Notes: a model not told the origin generated them from the sequence alone. A stretch of DNA of 64,000 nt from Acanthacorydalis orientalis (GCA_034766995.1 CM068319.1:21450469-21514468); one strand, 5' to 3'. Counted from the first letter of the stretch, positions 39,370 to 54,159 are shown. Numbers and translations are program-made.

Positions 39370-40601
39370 TATCTAATTAAAAAAATATTAATAGCTAATC
39401 AAAATTCTTTTATACACAATAATGATTATTACTGTTTCAGATAAATATGTTGTAATCACATTAAAAAATCAGTAATAATATTTTATATAAGTTTATATAC
39501 GGAAATTCATTTAATTAGTGTAAATGATTTGAAGTCGTCGATATTAAAGTCAAAACATACAAATAAGGTGTGTTAAATTATAATTTTCAGTGTGTGTTGA
39601 GGAAAAATAATAACTGAATAGACTTTACACAATAGAAATTATCATGTTTGTCAATGCTGTTCGTAATCATTCATGTTTTTAATTAAGTATCTCTACTCAA
39701 TATGCTAATTTGATTGATTTATTCAGTAACTAGTTAGTGTCAATCCAAACCTCTAAATAAATTATATCATTAAAAAAGTGAAAATGGTCATTAAAAACAT
39801 CTAAATGAAAAAGTAAATTTGAATTTATAGAAAAAAGTGTATATATTGTGTTATCGTTTTGCAGTTGATAGGTTTGTCAATCATATTTTATTTTATCGTA
39901 TTGTGTATAATTTTCATTTAGACATTTCCGTGTTGTATTATTTTAATCATCTTTGCAGATTATTTAATATTTAGTTCTGAAATTCATCAGGAAATAATTT
40001 TAAAATTAAGTTTCAATATATTATTGAGAAGATGAATATATATTTTTTAAAAAAAAATTAATTAAAAATGTATAGCAAAGATTTTTTTAAAAAATTCTGA
40101 ATAGAAAAAATTAAAATACCTTATAAATTTATTAGTAATAAATATTGTAACATCAGTAATTTATAGTAGTCATAACTACATAAATCGATATAAAATATAC
40201 AAATGCATGTGTGTCTTCTTTATTTTAAGGAGAAAAACATAGATTTTTTAAAATATAGGTTGGATTTAAATTACACAATAAATATTACATAAAAAAATAA
40301 CTCACAACTAATAAAGAGAAGTTTATAGAGAATTTGTTCTAAAAAATTGGATGTGTGGCTTAGTAGGTTTAAATATTAGTGAACTAGATACTAGAGATTA
40401 TAATAATACTGTTAGCAAACTACAGTTGTTGATAAATTAAAAAATTATAAAATGAAATTATCAATTGTAAAGATACGAATAGCAATTAACAATAATTAAG
40501 AATTTTACATACAAATTCTTAGTTATTAAAAAACAATAAACTTGCAGGAAACAGGTAATACTTATATGTTGTAAATGGATACATGATATTTGTTATATAG
40601 G

Positions 40602-40660
<59 letters not shown>

Positions 40661-40854
40661 TCAACAGACTTAAGATTATTTGTTTATTGTTGGCTTCTTT
40701 GTTAGAAAAAAATGATGGTCTTTTATCATTTGAACTTGGCAAAGGTTTATAGCAAACAATGAGTGTGTTCTCTGCCAAATTGCGTAAATAAAATAAATAA
40801 ATTTTTTCAAAAAGAAAGTCAACGCTGCAATTTAATTTTCACTAATATATATAT

Positions 40855-40940
<86 letters not shown>
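40602..40940. repeat. Pair of (AT)n arrays
   Basis: Arrays at 40602-40658 and 40860-40940 with about 200 bases of ordinary AT-rich DNA between them. Confidence 0.9.
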
Positions 40941-40943
<3 letters not shown>

Positions 40944-41911
40944 TTACATTAGTAAAGTTACCAATCTACCGACTTATAAATAATATATGAAATTTAAGAT
41001 AAAAGTATTTAATACAGATGTTTTTTATAAAATAAAAAATTATGAAATAAAAGTATATTTTCAATTACTGAAACTCCAAAAAATAGCAATATAATAGTAC
41101 TTACAAATTAAAATTAAATTGAGAATAAGCAATGTTAGCAATTATGTGTAGTAATAAACAGAAACAGCTTTAATAAAATCAAAAAGATTTTAAATATTAT
41201 CCTAACAATAATAAGTAATTAAGTAAGTAATAAGTATTAAGTAATATGAGTAAAAGAAATAAACGGTAAGAGAGATGAAATATGGTATAATAAATAAGTT
41301 TAAATTATAACTAGTATACCTAGTGTGTATATATATATATATATATATCAAATGTAATCTCAGAAGCATGTAGCTGCAAGAAATGCTGTTATCACATTTC
41401 AAATGTAATCTATTAATAAATCCTTTTATTGAAGAATGGGGCTCTTACTTGAAAGTTTTTAGATTATTCAGGGGAATGGTACATCTGTTAATTAAACATT
41501 ATTTACCAGTTAGTTTTTTTTATATAATCTTTAATTAATGATCATGACTATTACTGTAGATTACAAAAATACAAAACATATTTTAATGTGTATCTGTGAG
41601 AGATATAAAAAATATATAAATAAATGTAAGATTAACATGGAACAATTAATGTGGAACAATTTACTCAATCTACACGTATAATTAAAATGATTCTTTATTA
41701 TTTTGTTTGTTTATAGAACATAATTATATATAGTATCATCGCCTCATACATCTTTTTAAAAATAACACACACATTTTTGATACATGTGATTATATCAATA
41801 TTTTAATAACTTTTATTAAACATTCCATATACAAAAAAGAAATACTAATAAGATTATCTCTTTATACTAGAAAAGTGTTTTTTTTTTAATTTTATACATA
41901 TTATTATATTC

Positions 41912-41963
<52 letters not shown>

Positions 41964-43671
41964 TAATACATATTATAGAAATATTAAAATGCTAGCAGCA
42001 ATAAATTACAGAAAATAATTGTTATATTTATATTTGTTTCGGTAAATCTTTTAAAATGAAAGAAGAACAATTTGTGATAAAAATGAGATTCAAAATTAAA
42101 CAAATATTTTTAATTGTCAATCAACGATAATTATTCGAAAATATTGCGTAATTAAATACACTATTTTTATGAAAATTATTGATATCTAGTTATTGTTAAT
42201 TAATGTTGATTATACATTGAATTATAATACTCACTTAAGAGAAATGTTTCGAATAAATATTTGTCATATATAATCGAAAAGTTATACTTGAATTCTGATA
42301 AAAAAAACATTCGAAAATATAAAAGAATATGTTCATGTAATTATACATGTTAAATATGTCCATTAAAGAATTTATTCCGATAAAGCGTAATGATTGTAAT
42401 ATGTTGGTAAAAGCGTCATTTTAAGATTATTATAATGTAATACTAGGATAACAGTATTTTATATATTTTAATATCAAACAATCACATCACTTTTAATATT
42501 AATGAATTCAACTTTATCGTTGAATTATAAATAACAATTGTACCAAAATTGTATACACATTGCAATAACTATATATTTATAATCTTATCATACGTGTACT
42601 CTCGATTAATATTATTTTTAAATATTATCGGTTTCAGTATTTATGATGTAAATGTATTTGAATATTTTTTTTCAGCTTTGATCAATTCTTCAAAATAATT
42701 AAATACTATTATAACAATGTGAGTCATGGTCATGAACGACTAAATATTTAAAAAGAAAATGATTAAAATATAAAAATTTATTGAAATGTGTATAAAAAAG
42801 TTATAAACAAAACAATCATGAGCAATGGCTACATTAAAAAACCAACACTAAAACGAATATTTTTTCAATGTTTTCATTTAGACAAATTATTATTTTTAAA
42901 AAATATAAATATTAAAGAGTTATTTATCGAAATATGCTTAAATCAATATAATGCATTTAAGTTATTTACAAAAATCATCAGTTCAGTGAACTGAATTGAA
43001 TCATTTTTCATCGATTTGAAAAGGGTTTTAAAACAAAATATCATGTAATAAAATAATAAAAAAAAGAATCATTCATGCTATCACTTATTGTACCATTATA
43101 AAACTACGCTATGAAACTATCGGATCGACGATCATAAATTCGAATCATAACTGTGAGCTATATTAATCTTGATTACTAAAACAGATATTTCGCACACTTG
43201 GACGTTCGTTATTAAAAGCGGTCCAAAAAACGGCAATAATAAAAATGTCATTGCTCTCGTTGTCACTAGCTTTTCAAGGTCTAGGAACAATTTTCATGTA
43301 TGGATAAAGAATTATTGAAACGAGAAATAAAATAAATACGTACGTATACATTTAAAGTGACCCTGACATTGCAACATACAGTGTAACTGACAAAACGAAA
43401 ATGACTCGATATTAAATTACAGTCATTTATGTACTAAATTATATTGCGTAGTATAGACCTATACCTATAAAAGTATATAAAAAGAACTACAGAAAGAAAG
43501 CGATGTAAAAAAATACAACTATGAATGTTACTTATATTCCAGTATGAACACCTGTAAAAAAATAATAAGTGCAACCAGCGGAGCAATTTTTTTTTTAAAA
43601 AAATAATATAGAACATTGTTAGGTAATTGAATATTTTTTTGTTATGTTCGTATTAATTTAAATCTGATTTA

Positions 43672-43702
43672 ATTTATTATACACACACAAACACACACAC
43701 AC

Positions 43703-43748
<46 letters not shown>

Positions 43749-43765
43749 GTGTGTATGTGTGCGTG
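43672..43765. repeat. Palindromic compound microsatellite (CA)n-(TA)n-(TG)n
   Basis: A CA-rich run passes into (TA)n and then into a TG-rich run, so the whole is an inverted repeat around the AT core, with ATATAATATAT / ATATATTATAT symmetric junctions. It can form a long hairpin. Confidence 0.8.
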
Positions 43766-44873
43766 ACTAAAAAATGTTTGTTTGAATAACCGCTGTTTTA
43801 GATAATTCAAATATTAAATGCACATTTTTATTTGTATTTAATTTAGATCATAATATACAGAACCACGGTGCATAAATATACATTAATTATAATATATAAT
43901 GTATATGTATTGTTTGTGAATGAAACAAGTTTTGTATTTTTTTAAAAGAGAATTCTTTTTGAACACCGTTCCGCAACGAACTTCGCACATTTACAGGCAT
44001 AAACATAATTATAAATAATTTCGTGGAAATGTCATCATTTTCAGTGCAAATTATAGAGGACAGAGTAAATTTACAACAATATTATTGTTTACGATTTTTT
44101 TTCTTATTATGCCGTGAATATTTTTAATTTTATTACTTATTCATCATTGAAAACCGTATATCATTTGACGGATTTTCTAAATAGTTTAAAAACATTTAGA
44201 AATAAACAATAATAATATATGTTTTGTCTTTTTAAAATATTTACATCGGTCACATATGTTTGAAAATTAATAAATATAATTTCATAAAAATAAACCACAA
44301 AATGATAACATTTTATTGTTTGTCTCTACTGATTAATCTTGATTAAAACCAAATATTTTCAAATTTTATGATATTATTATTTCACAACACCCGATGGTCT
44401 TATTATCGACTTTTTTATATATTTTAATCTATCAGTCATTCTTCAACAATCATTTCTATTGTACATATTTTTATTACTTTTATTTCTAAGATATCTCTTT
44501 TAATACTTTGATATATTACTAGTTTTGTTGATTTATTTTGGTATTCACAACGCAATTTTCACTCTGTTAGGTAAATACAAGTAAAATAAATTGATTGAAT
44601 ACTTTTCTTTTTAAACAAAATAGAATCTCCAATTTAAATATTGAGCAGTTTCTTTCAAATACATTTCATCAAATTTCTATTTCTTTAATACGTTTATAAT
44701 GATCGATTGTACTTAGTAACACTCTATTAAAATTAATTTCAATTTTATTCAACAAAAATCGTGAATAATCATTTGTGTTTAATTGTGATTTCTGCTAAAA
44801 CTTATTTTTCAACAATATTCGTCTTATTCTTTAATCGTTTTCTGTTGCACTTCCTCAACGTTTACAAAAATCA

Positions 44874-44922
<49 letters not shown>

Positions 44923-46928
44923 GATTAGTAATACTTCACCAGTATTCCATGGAAATTTGAGATTTATATAATAATTCATGTAATAGTCACATTTATAAAT
45001 TTTTCATAAAACATTTAGTTCTGCAGTTAAACAAAGAAAATACATCTGTATGACTTTCAATTTCAATTTTATGAATAAGCGAGAGTAAAGAAATAAAATT
45101 AAAAGTTTGTATAAAATGATTGTCATGCAATAAATAGAAAATTTAATTTAAAATATAATAAATAAAAATTAAAAAAGAAATAAATAGAGTGGACAAATAT
45201 TTATAAAATGTGGATGTTTGCCTTTGATTTCAGAACAAATTAGTAGTTTCAATTTTTTATCAAATAACATACAATTATAAATTTCAAAAGAAAGTTCTAA
45301 TGATATAAATAACATTTCGCAAAATATAAACATCATCAATACTTAGTAACTGTATTATGTGGTAAACTGTTCTTGAGAATCTGTTATAGATATAGAATAC
45401 GAAGCTGTTTGTAAACATTTATGAAAAAATCAACATAGTTTTACATCAGAAACTTACTTATTGTTGATAAATTTTAAATTGAAAACAATTGCAAGGACAT
45501 AAAAACATTCTTATAGAAATTATTCGAGCGAAACGTAATGTCGAGTTGACAGTACACGGTTTCTCATTTTTATTGTCTTACAATTATGTTTGATGTAGAA
45601 ATATAATCTATTCATCTATTTTTATTTCATAGCGAATAAAGACAGATTTATGGGTACATATATACATACAGAAAGAGAAGGAAAGTATATATTTACTTTT
45701 TAAATATAATATAGATATATTTATGGTCAGTACGAAAATAATCTCTAACAAATGTCATGCTCCTATTTAAGATGTGACTTCAATATTTTCTTTATTTAAT
45801 CATTTATTTAATACTTTTTAATAGATGTTTGTCATACAAAAATACAAATGCCAAAATATTTTTACTTAAAACAAAAACTATATATATAAGAAAAAATTGA
45901 AAATTGTAATTTATATACCTTGTGGTAATTTCTATAAATGTAACATTTCTTGAACATGTTCTCTTAAAAACAACCGTCCAGTGATGCTCGAATTTTTTTT
46001 GTAATATACGATCGACATTATGTTTCATAAAAACAGTTTCTATTGTTTAATATAAAAAATCTATAATAAAATATGCAACTTCTAAATTAATTTGTATTTA
46101 AATAAATTCAACTGAAAAAAAATCCAAATTTATTATTTACCAAAAATATAATTTGATATTTTGAAAGACTTTGAGTATTATGTCGATCAAAATATAAGAA
46201 GAAATATTTTTTTTCTAAATATCAAACCAGCCACTTAACTATAATAAATTAAACTATAATAAATGATTGTTAAAATTCAAGTCGTTATACTGTTTCAATT
46301 ATTTTTTTAAATCAAAAAAATATTATTTTATATAAAATTTAGAAAGTAGTTGCTATATAGAACAGAAAACAATTACTTAAAATAATATTTGAATTTTCGT
46401 TTTTTTTTATGAGTTAAATTCTGAGAAATCTTTTTACATATTACACCGAAGAGATATCTGATGTATAAAAGAATAATTTAAAAATAAATAAACATGTTCA
46501 AAGGAAGATTTTTTTTAAATAAAGGAAATGAAAGAATCTTCATTTGTATGCAAATATATTAATGGAATTCGAATTTAAATAAGCTATATACTGAAATATT
46601 TTGTTGTTCTATACCTCTCAAAAGGGTTTAATCTTTTTTACATTATTTTTATTAAATTCGAAAATTTAAGATAGTTTCCGTCCCATCGCTTCTTTTTGTC
46701 CTAATCAGTTACACATAACATTCCATCGGATTTTTCAGTTAAGTATATTTTTCATAAGTAAGGACTCAATACTTTATTGGGAATAATACTTTGAAATTTA
46801 TTACATACGCGCTAATACAAGTCTTTAAGATAAAATTGTTTCTATAATTCGATATCAGTTAAGAATTCTTAAAGAAAATTAAAGATAAATACAATCGTTA
46901 AACACGAAATAAGGTCACTAGTATAAAG

Positions 46929-47306
46929 CTAATTAGCAAATATACTATCCACGTTCGAAAATGTGCATGAAAGCACTATGTATAAGCGTGTTAATAAAGT
47001 GAAGATTATCAGTCGTAATGAAGTACAAAAATGAGAATTCACAGCTGATAAACAAATTCGTGTAAGTAGAGCATGTCTGGACCATTTTATTCCATCATTC
47101 GTCAATTTTACATCATTATAGTAGCCATTGATGATCTCACAAAAGAATGCAGCTACGGAAAAGCTTAATCCCACGACTAATATGTTAAAATGTGAGTATA
47201 TAATAGTTATGATATCATACAAACAATTATTGCAATTGTCGCCCACCTTTAGACAACAAACTTGAAGACAATATGAACAGATGTTGGCCATGCTATATGC
47301 CGTCAT
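46929..47306 (-). other. Unidentified open reading frame, 125 codons
   Basis: The frame begins MTAYSMANICSYCLQVCCLK and stays open upstream of this ATG for at least 20 codons. It has two hydrophobic stretches (HFNILVVGLSFSVAAFF and LRLIIFTLLTRLYIVL) that could be membrane segments and eleven cysteines. Composition is less AT-biased than the surroundings. A possible acceptor (TTTCTAG) lies just before. It resembles a polytopic membrane-protein fragment, but no family motif is recognised; it may be a gene remnant or chance. Confidence 0.25.
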
Positions 47307-47634
47307 AAAATCATATTCAGTGACGGCTCGTAGCCGTGCTAGAAATAAAAATGATAGAAATAATTTATAATGAGATAAACGTGATTTATCTTATAAATAT
47401 AAAACGATTACTACACTGCTCGATAATAAGTAGATAAACAAATATACTGTACATTACTAACACTTGTATAAATAACTTTTTATATTGTCATTTCTTTTAT
47501 TATGGATCTTGACTAAATAGCGACCAACTGGGATTATTGCGTTCGTTTCGCTGAATTATTTTTGATATGTCGTAAAAGGTAGTACAAGACTTGAAAAACA
47601 ACTTTGATATAGATTTTTTACAAAGATATTGTGC

Positions 47635-47682
<48 letters not shown>

Positions 47683-47945
47683 CATGTATATATCACACAC
47701 GTAAATATGCATATTATATGAAACCAGATGGCTACATAAAATTTGGATAAAAATGAATATCAAAAGCATTTTTCAACCTTACTAAATCGGTTTATGTGTA
47801 ATAATACCAGACGTTTAAAAATAAAATTTAATGTTCTTTTTTAATGAAAAGTAAATATTTTGAATCTTCTTGCTTTCATAATTATATTTAAAAAAATCCA
47901 TAGATTTTCACTCTATGTGTATTATTGAAACAATGATTTATATAC

Positions 47946-47982
47946 TTCAGATCAAACAATTATTTAATATGTTTGATCTGAA
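47946..47982. repeat. Perfect inverted repeat, 13-bp arms
   Basis: TTCAGATCAAACA at 47946-47958 is repeated in reverse complement at 47970-47982 with an 11-base loop. Confidence 0.85.
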
Positions 47983-48534
47983 AAAATAATATACTTTTTC
48001 TTTTTTCTTTACCTAAAACCATATGTTTTTATTTACATATAGACATTTAAGATAAAGGTTACTCGTCCTGAACAAATATTTAACGCTTACTAAATGGATG
48101 ACTTAATCACTACAAATAATTGTGACACATTATTTTACTATTTTCTGTTTTCGTTTAACTAAATAGTAAGCAATTCATAACTTTTATAATACAATCTTCA
48201 ATTAGTGTTGATAGTAATTCATTCTATAATTTAATTAATTTTATAATTTGACAAAATGTACTCAAATATACTTTCATTTCAAACAACAAATTGATTTTAA
48301 TCTTCACTATTTAAGAATAGGTTAAAAATTAACAACATATCTTTTATTCCACGCATTTACAATACTTTGCTTATTTTCCATGCTATTTTTTTTAATTTCT
48401 CTTATTTTAGAAAAATTTCATTTATATTTTATAATTTCTGTTTAATAAATATTCGATTCGTTTCTAAGAATTGAGATATATCAAATTTGTCTATTTATAT
48501 ATTATCAAAATAATGAAATTGTATAAGTATTATG

Positions 48535-48575
<41 letters not shown>

Positions 48576-48954
48576 GCATATTTTCAATACAACTCTTATT
48601 TATCTCTTTCATTACTAACAGGATACATATATCCCAATGATTTTCAAAAATTCCTGTCGGGGAAACACTTTACATAGTGAATCCACTATAAAATACTGAT
48701 GAGACAAAACTTTCCAGAACTATATCTTTTATCTAAGATGTCGGAAAATTCCTGGACAATAATTTCGGTCATTTTTAACACCTCTTAATGTAATTAATTT
48801 CTATTTACCGAAGTAAACACAACAAAAACAGTCGTATTGAAAAGGTTAAGTCACGTACATCCATTTCGAAATAAATGTTTGCTATGTAACGTTGTGTATA
48901 CCGTTTCAAACCATGTAATATACTGATATTTGGTGGAAAGTACTGTTTGATGTG

Positions 48955-48957
<3 letters not shown>

Positions 48958-49028
<71 letters not shown>

Positions 49029-49029
49029 T
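48958..49029. repeat. (AT)n microsatellite
   Basis: About 72 bases, just before the helix-turn-helix-like frame. Confidence 0.95.
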
Positions 49030-49054
49030 AATCTTATTAATATTTATATCAGAC

Positions 49055-49153
49055 ATGTCACAAACGGAAATCGGTAAATATCTCCATTCATGTCATCGAG
49101 TTACTATTTATAAATTAATTCAAGAAGAGCAACAATCACGTCTGATGACATAA
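49055..49153 (+). pseudogene. Possible transposase helix-turn-helix remnant
   Basis: A 32-codon frame reads MSQTEIGKYLHSCHRVTIYK, LIQEEQQSRLMT, a pattern like the N-terminal helix-turn-helix of Tc1/mariner transposases (S/Q-x-E-I-x-x-x-L ... V-x-x-x-I). Nothing catalytic follows. Short, so chance is possible. Confidence 0.2.
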
Positions 49154-49629
49154 ATAAATATGAGTTATCGGAAGTTATCACGTGATGTAATTTGACAAAC
49201 ACATCCAGTTGTGTGTAACATTTTCCTTTCATAGATTTTAAAATTTTAATTTATTTTTATTTATGTACGGTTATGCATAACTATATTTAGTATTGTCAAT
49301 TAAATTTGAAAGATGTGAAGGAATGTTTCATTTTTTTAAATTAAGGTAACTGTTACAGTAACGATTTAAATATTTCAAAATACAATATGTTTAATTCTGT
49401 TGATGATAAAAATTTTTTTTAAGAAAAAAATTTAAACTTTATGTTTTAATTATATAATGGGGTTGCGAAACCGATGCTTTTTTAAGCGCATTTTCAAAAA
49501 ATCTTAGTTTTTTTAAGTTTTATTTGATAAATCATAAATTTCTGTCTTACTTAAATAAAAATGTGAAAACAATTCGAACTTGCCTGTATAAATAGATATT
49601 ATTTTTACTGATTCGTATCACTCATTGTC

Positions 49630-49684
<55 letters not shown>

Positions 49685-50302
49685 CTGAATTGATAAATGA
49701 AAACTAGTTATAAGTCGGTTCAACTTTCCTTAAAATTTTGAAACTATCTGTAAAACGAGACAGAAAGACTGATTGGTGTTGTATAATAATAAAAATATTA
49801 ATGCAAATAACGACATTTTTTAATAAAGTCGTTTTTGTACCAAAAATAAAAAAATAATTAATAAAAACAATCATAATCCGATAATAAACGTTTAAAAAAA
49901 GATAAAAAAAGTCACAAAAGAACATGAATTTCTTAGATGTAATACCTTTAAATTTAAGAAGATCGTCAAAGCAAGTAACAAAAAACATTATAATAACACA
50001 TTCTATAGATAAGGTAATTAAATTATAACAACACAAGAACGAAAATTAATTGATAGATGCACGATATTCCGTGTGTTGATAGCTCGTATTGTCCTAACGA
50101 TTCATAATGATAATTACTCAAGATTAAACTAAAAAAATCATCAAAGACTACATGACGATAATGCAATTCAGTTTCATATAATTAAGTGTTGTCGAATTCT
50201 TAATTTGTTTCAATTTAATTATATATATATATATTGAACAAGAGTGTTTGATGTTTTCTAATAAAACCAGAAACTAATTTATTTATTGAATAGAATATAT
50301 AA

Positions 50303-50348
<46 letters not shown>

Positions 50349-50395
50349 TATATTTATAAATAACGTATTTGTTGAATATAAGTTTATATTATGCC

Positions 50396-50518
50396 ATGAG
50401 AATCCTGTAGATTACGTTTGTTCGTTTCTTTTCATTTTCATAAAATTAAAATAGATCTAGAATTTAAACTCAGACACTAGAAAGAACGACGTCACACGTG
50501 ACCTTACAGGATTCTCAT
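50396..50518. mobile_element. Candidate short TIR element, 123 bp
   Basis: ATGAGAATCCTGTA at 50396-50409 and its exact reverse complement at 50505-50518 bound a 95-base interior with partial further self-complementarity. The interior is richer in GC than its flanks. No target duplication or family is recognised. Confidence 0.4.
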
Positions 50519-51318
50519 AATACAATAAGTAACAGATACACAGAAAAACAGTTCTCTAAAGAATATAAAATTTAGTTTAACTGACAGACATATCTATATG
50601 TATATATTTTTTTAGTTTTAGAGTATTATAACTAACAAATCATACTACAAATTTAACATATATTTATATAAATTAAATAGGTATATATGAATTCAAACAT
50701 AGTAAAATAGCTCAAATTTTTTTAAACTACTTAATTCGGTTGTATCTATGTTCACTATTAATTACAAATTTATCATTTATTAAACAATTTATAGTAAATT
50801 GTATCTGAAGATATTAAATGAATAAATTAATGTTTTTCCATATTTTATTAATATAATATATATATAAATAATAGTTACTGAAATAGATCTTTTCATTTTA
50901 AGAAATATAAAAAAGACTGTCACAAAAGACGTCATTCCAAAGTCTGGTTTTCATATGTGTCTCAAAAGTTACTTGAACACTGTAACAGCTGAATGACATA
51001 ATTGAAGTTTTAATCACATATTTCCGTAAGCATCCTTCGCATTTTTTTTGTGTGCATCTCTGACCCGTTTCTTTAAAGTGACATTGGTTCAATTTTTCAA
51101 ATTGTGATGCCACTTAACACTAACGAAAAATAAAAACTGATTAAAACATGGCCTTTTAAACAATTTGTCGTGCCCAAGAAGTACAATTAATTTATTTCTA
51201 TTTTGACTTATTTAGAGTGTAAAGCATAAATATGACAAGCATATTAATAATGTACACTAAGAATAAACTGTTTTCTTATTATACTTTTTTTTTCTATATT
51301 AATTGTTCACGTATATAA

Positions 51319-51324
<6 letters not shown>

Positions 51325-51378
<54 letters not shown>
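51325..51378. repeat. (AT)n microsatellite
   Basis: About 54 bases; a second compound (TA)n(CT)n(TA)n array lies at 51503-51552. Confidence 0.95.
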
Positions 51379-51379
<1 letters not shown>

Positions 51380-51519
51380 CAAATTAAATACGTATTAGAA
51401 TATATTTAGTTTAATATCAAAAAGTATATTTTTTACTTGTACAATCATCAACTTCATTAAAGTGTGCTCTTGAATAGTACACAAATATCACAAATTAAAT
51501 AATATATATATATATATAT

Positions 51520-51553
<34 letters not shown>

Positions 51554-53406
51554 AAATTAATTGATCAATAATATTATCATCAAAGTTTTGTCACAAAAAT
51601 ATGCAATCTAAATTGTTTATTTATTAAAAAATATTTTTGTTTGTTTATAACAATAAAAAACAGCTTTATTAACATATGGAACTAAATAAAAAACATATAA
51701 TAATTTAATAACAGTTCATAAGAAGACTGTCGAATATCTATCTATCTACTTTAATGAATAGTAGTTGTTCGTTGTTATTAGAGGAAAATTTATTTTTTCC
51801 TGTTTAAATTGTATCAATTTCAGTCTCATCAATCAAAGTCTAACATTCTTAAACGTTAGTTTTATTCGTACTTACAGTTATGGCACAATTTTCAATCGTT
51901 TATTTTTTACTCTAGTTTTCATAAAAATATATTTTTTTATATATAAAGGATATTAAATTGATTTTATTGACATATATTAATTGGTTTGATTAATTTATAT
52001 AAAATCTGTTTTTTTAATAATCGTTTAAGAAGTAATAGTGTTATCATTAGATCCAATGAAATAGTACATTTTATCGCCTTTATTATTTATATTTTACTTT
52101 TCAACTAAAATTGATGTTTAGGTTATTAAAAAGAATTGAACGTACAGAAAAGTAGTTAATGAGAACAAGCGTAATAAAACTTTAAATTATTCAGAGAAAT
52201 TAATAAATTATATCTTCAGATTATAAAAATACTAAATATTGTATACTATAAATGAACGAATTCCTTATTTAAACAAAATTAATAATTTAAAAATAGATAA
52301 TTAATTCTTTTCCTTTCCTAGATGTAATAAAACAACCAAAATATATTTCTAAACATGTTTGCATTTCATTCATAATTCCATTGCAGAACGAATGAGAATG
52401 TTTCAAAGAAAATATTTCATTTCAAATATTATTAAAAATGAAAACAAAGTAGTAATTTCATTTTATATGAAATAAAATATTATTCAATGCCATCAATATT
52501 AATTATAATAATATTTCATAGAGTGAATAATAATTAACGTACTTTTTAACACTGTTAACATCCTTTTTCAAATAAAAACTCTCTTAGTTCTCTTTACAGT
52601 CGTATTGAAAATCTGTAAATAAAAAAATGATTTAATTTTTAAATATATAATCGCACATGAAACTGTATATATTAGCAGTATAATTTATTCTGTTTTATAT
52701 TAAATTATTATTACGAAGGGTCTCGTACATTGTCGGTTTTGGTGACATTTTTTTCTATATGGGTAAAAACATAAGAGTGGGCAAAAGTCAACCAAAAAGA
52801 CTGGAATGAATCAAATCAGCTTGAGCTTGATTTTACTCAGATAAACACATGTGTCTCGTGATTTACGCAAATGAAAAAAAAAACATAAATGTTTAAAATT
52901 TTAAATCGTCCAATTTAATTTCCACTCAAACGTGAACGTTTCTATTTCTTTTCTCTTTTAGCATTGCAATACAAGTACACCAAAATTAATTAACACAACA
53001 AAAGCATTCGTTTTTAATAACCAGTCTTTGGTTCAAATCCAACGAACATATTTCTCTTCTCTTATCTTTACAAATGAAAACTGTAAGGTGTAAATATATA
53101 TAAATAAAATTGTGCTAAATCAGAAAACGTGCAAGGAAATGTGCATTTTTATTAAATCTACACTATTTAAAACCTTGTAGATAAAATTCTCGTTAAATCG
53201 ATTTCTATTCGATTTTTTCATTTATACTAATTTAAAGATGTCTGGAAATGAAGACACTTAAAAATAAGATACAAAAATTTATTTACTAAAAGAGGACAAT
53301 AGAAAATGCACAAAAAAACAAGAATCAAAAATAATCAAAAATCATTTAAAACTTCTAATATCTGTGCTTGTTAACACATTTATGTACAAGTTGTAATTTT
53401 TTTCTG

Positions 53407-53408
53407 TG

Positions 53409-53470
<62 letters not shown>

Positions 53471-53471
53471 A
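53407..53471. repeat. (AT)n microsatellite
   Basis: About 65 bases with two ACAT interruptions. Confidence 0.95.
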
Positions 53472-53743
53472 ATTGGTAGTAAAAAAAATTACGAGTGGTA
53501 TGTAGTGCAAAATTATAAATTATGCTAATGAAGATATTATGTCATGCTGATCTAATACTTTAATTACAATAAATGAATCGTATGTTAAGATAAAAATGTT
53601 TTGTCTGACTGTATAAAAATATGTCTTTCGTATAACACTCAATTAATTCTATAAACTACTCAATACATGTGAATTTCAAGTGTACTCTTGTATTATGTTT
53701 AGTTATACCAGACATATGTACATGCATACATACATACATATGT

Positions 53744-53775
<32 letters not shown>

Positions 53776-53946
53776 ACATAGATGTGTGTGCGAAAGAAGA
53801 AAAATAAATACACAGACGTACCATAAATATTTGTTGTCTAGGAGTGTTACCTGTCAATAAGAATGTTTTCACGGATTCAGAATTTTGTACGAATTGTGTC
53901 ACGATTGTTTTTAAACCATGACATATATATTGAAACTGTGCTGAAT

Positions 53947-53948
<2 letters not shown>

Positions 53949-54000
<52 letters not shown>
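53949..54000. repeat. (AT)n microsatellite
   Basis: About 52 bases, bordered by short inverted TGACAT/ATGTCA sequences. Confidence 0.95.
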
Positions 54001-54001
<1 letters not shown>

Positions 54002-54159
54002 TGTCACATGATCTGCGAATAAAGCGAGATCTAAAATTAAGCCCAAATGCGATCTACTACTGACAACATTTCGCTGCACCTACACTGGTCACTGACGAAC
54101 ATAAATTAATGACAACCAAATTAGAAAATTACACCACAATCTGTGTCACTGTGGGCAGC

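Larger units (their letters stand above)
29628..53948. other. Gene-poor AT-rich region
   Basis: About 24 kb without a convincing protein gene. It contains more than 25 (AT)n arrays, a mariner-type MITE (33804-33985), inverted repeats at 47946-47982 and 50396-50518, a minus-strand ORF (46929-47306) and a short helix-turn-helix-like ORF (49055-49153). It may be a giant first intron of the aquaporin gene or true intergenic DNA. Confidence 0.55.

Noticed and set aside
43672..43765. CRISPR-like repeated pattern
   Set aside because: It is a compound microsatellite without spacers; the genome is eukaryotic.
50898..51113. 71-codon minus-strand frame with several cysteines
   Set aside because: Considered as a transposase or small secreted protein; no motif fits and no splice or signal sequence is seen.
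53028..53050. tRNA B-box-like GGTTCAAATCC
   Set aside because: No A box or acceptor stem upstream and the T-stem has a mismatch; not a tRNA.
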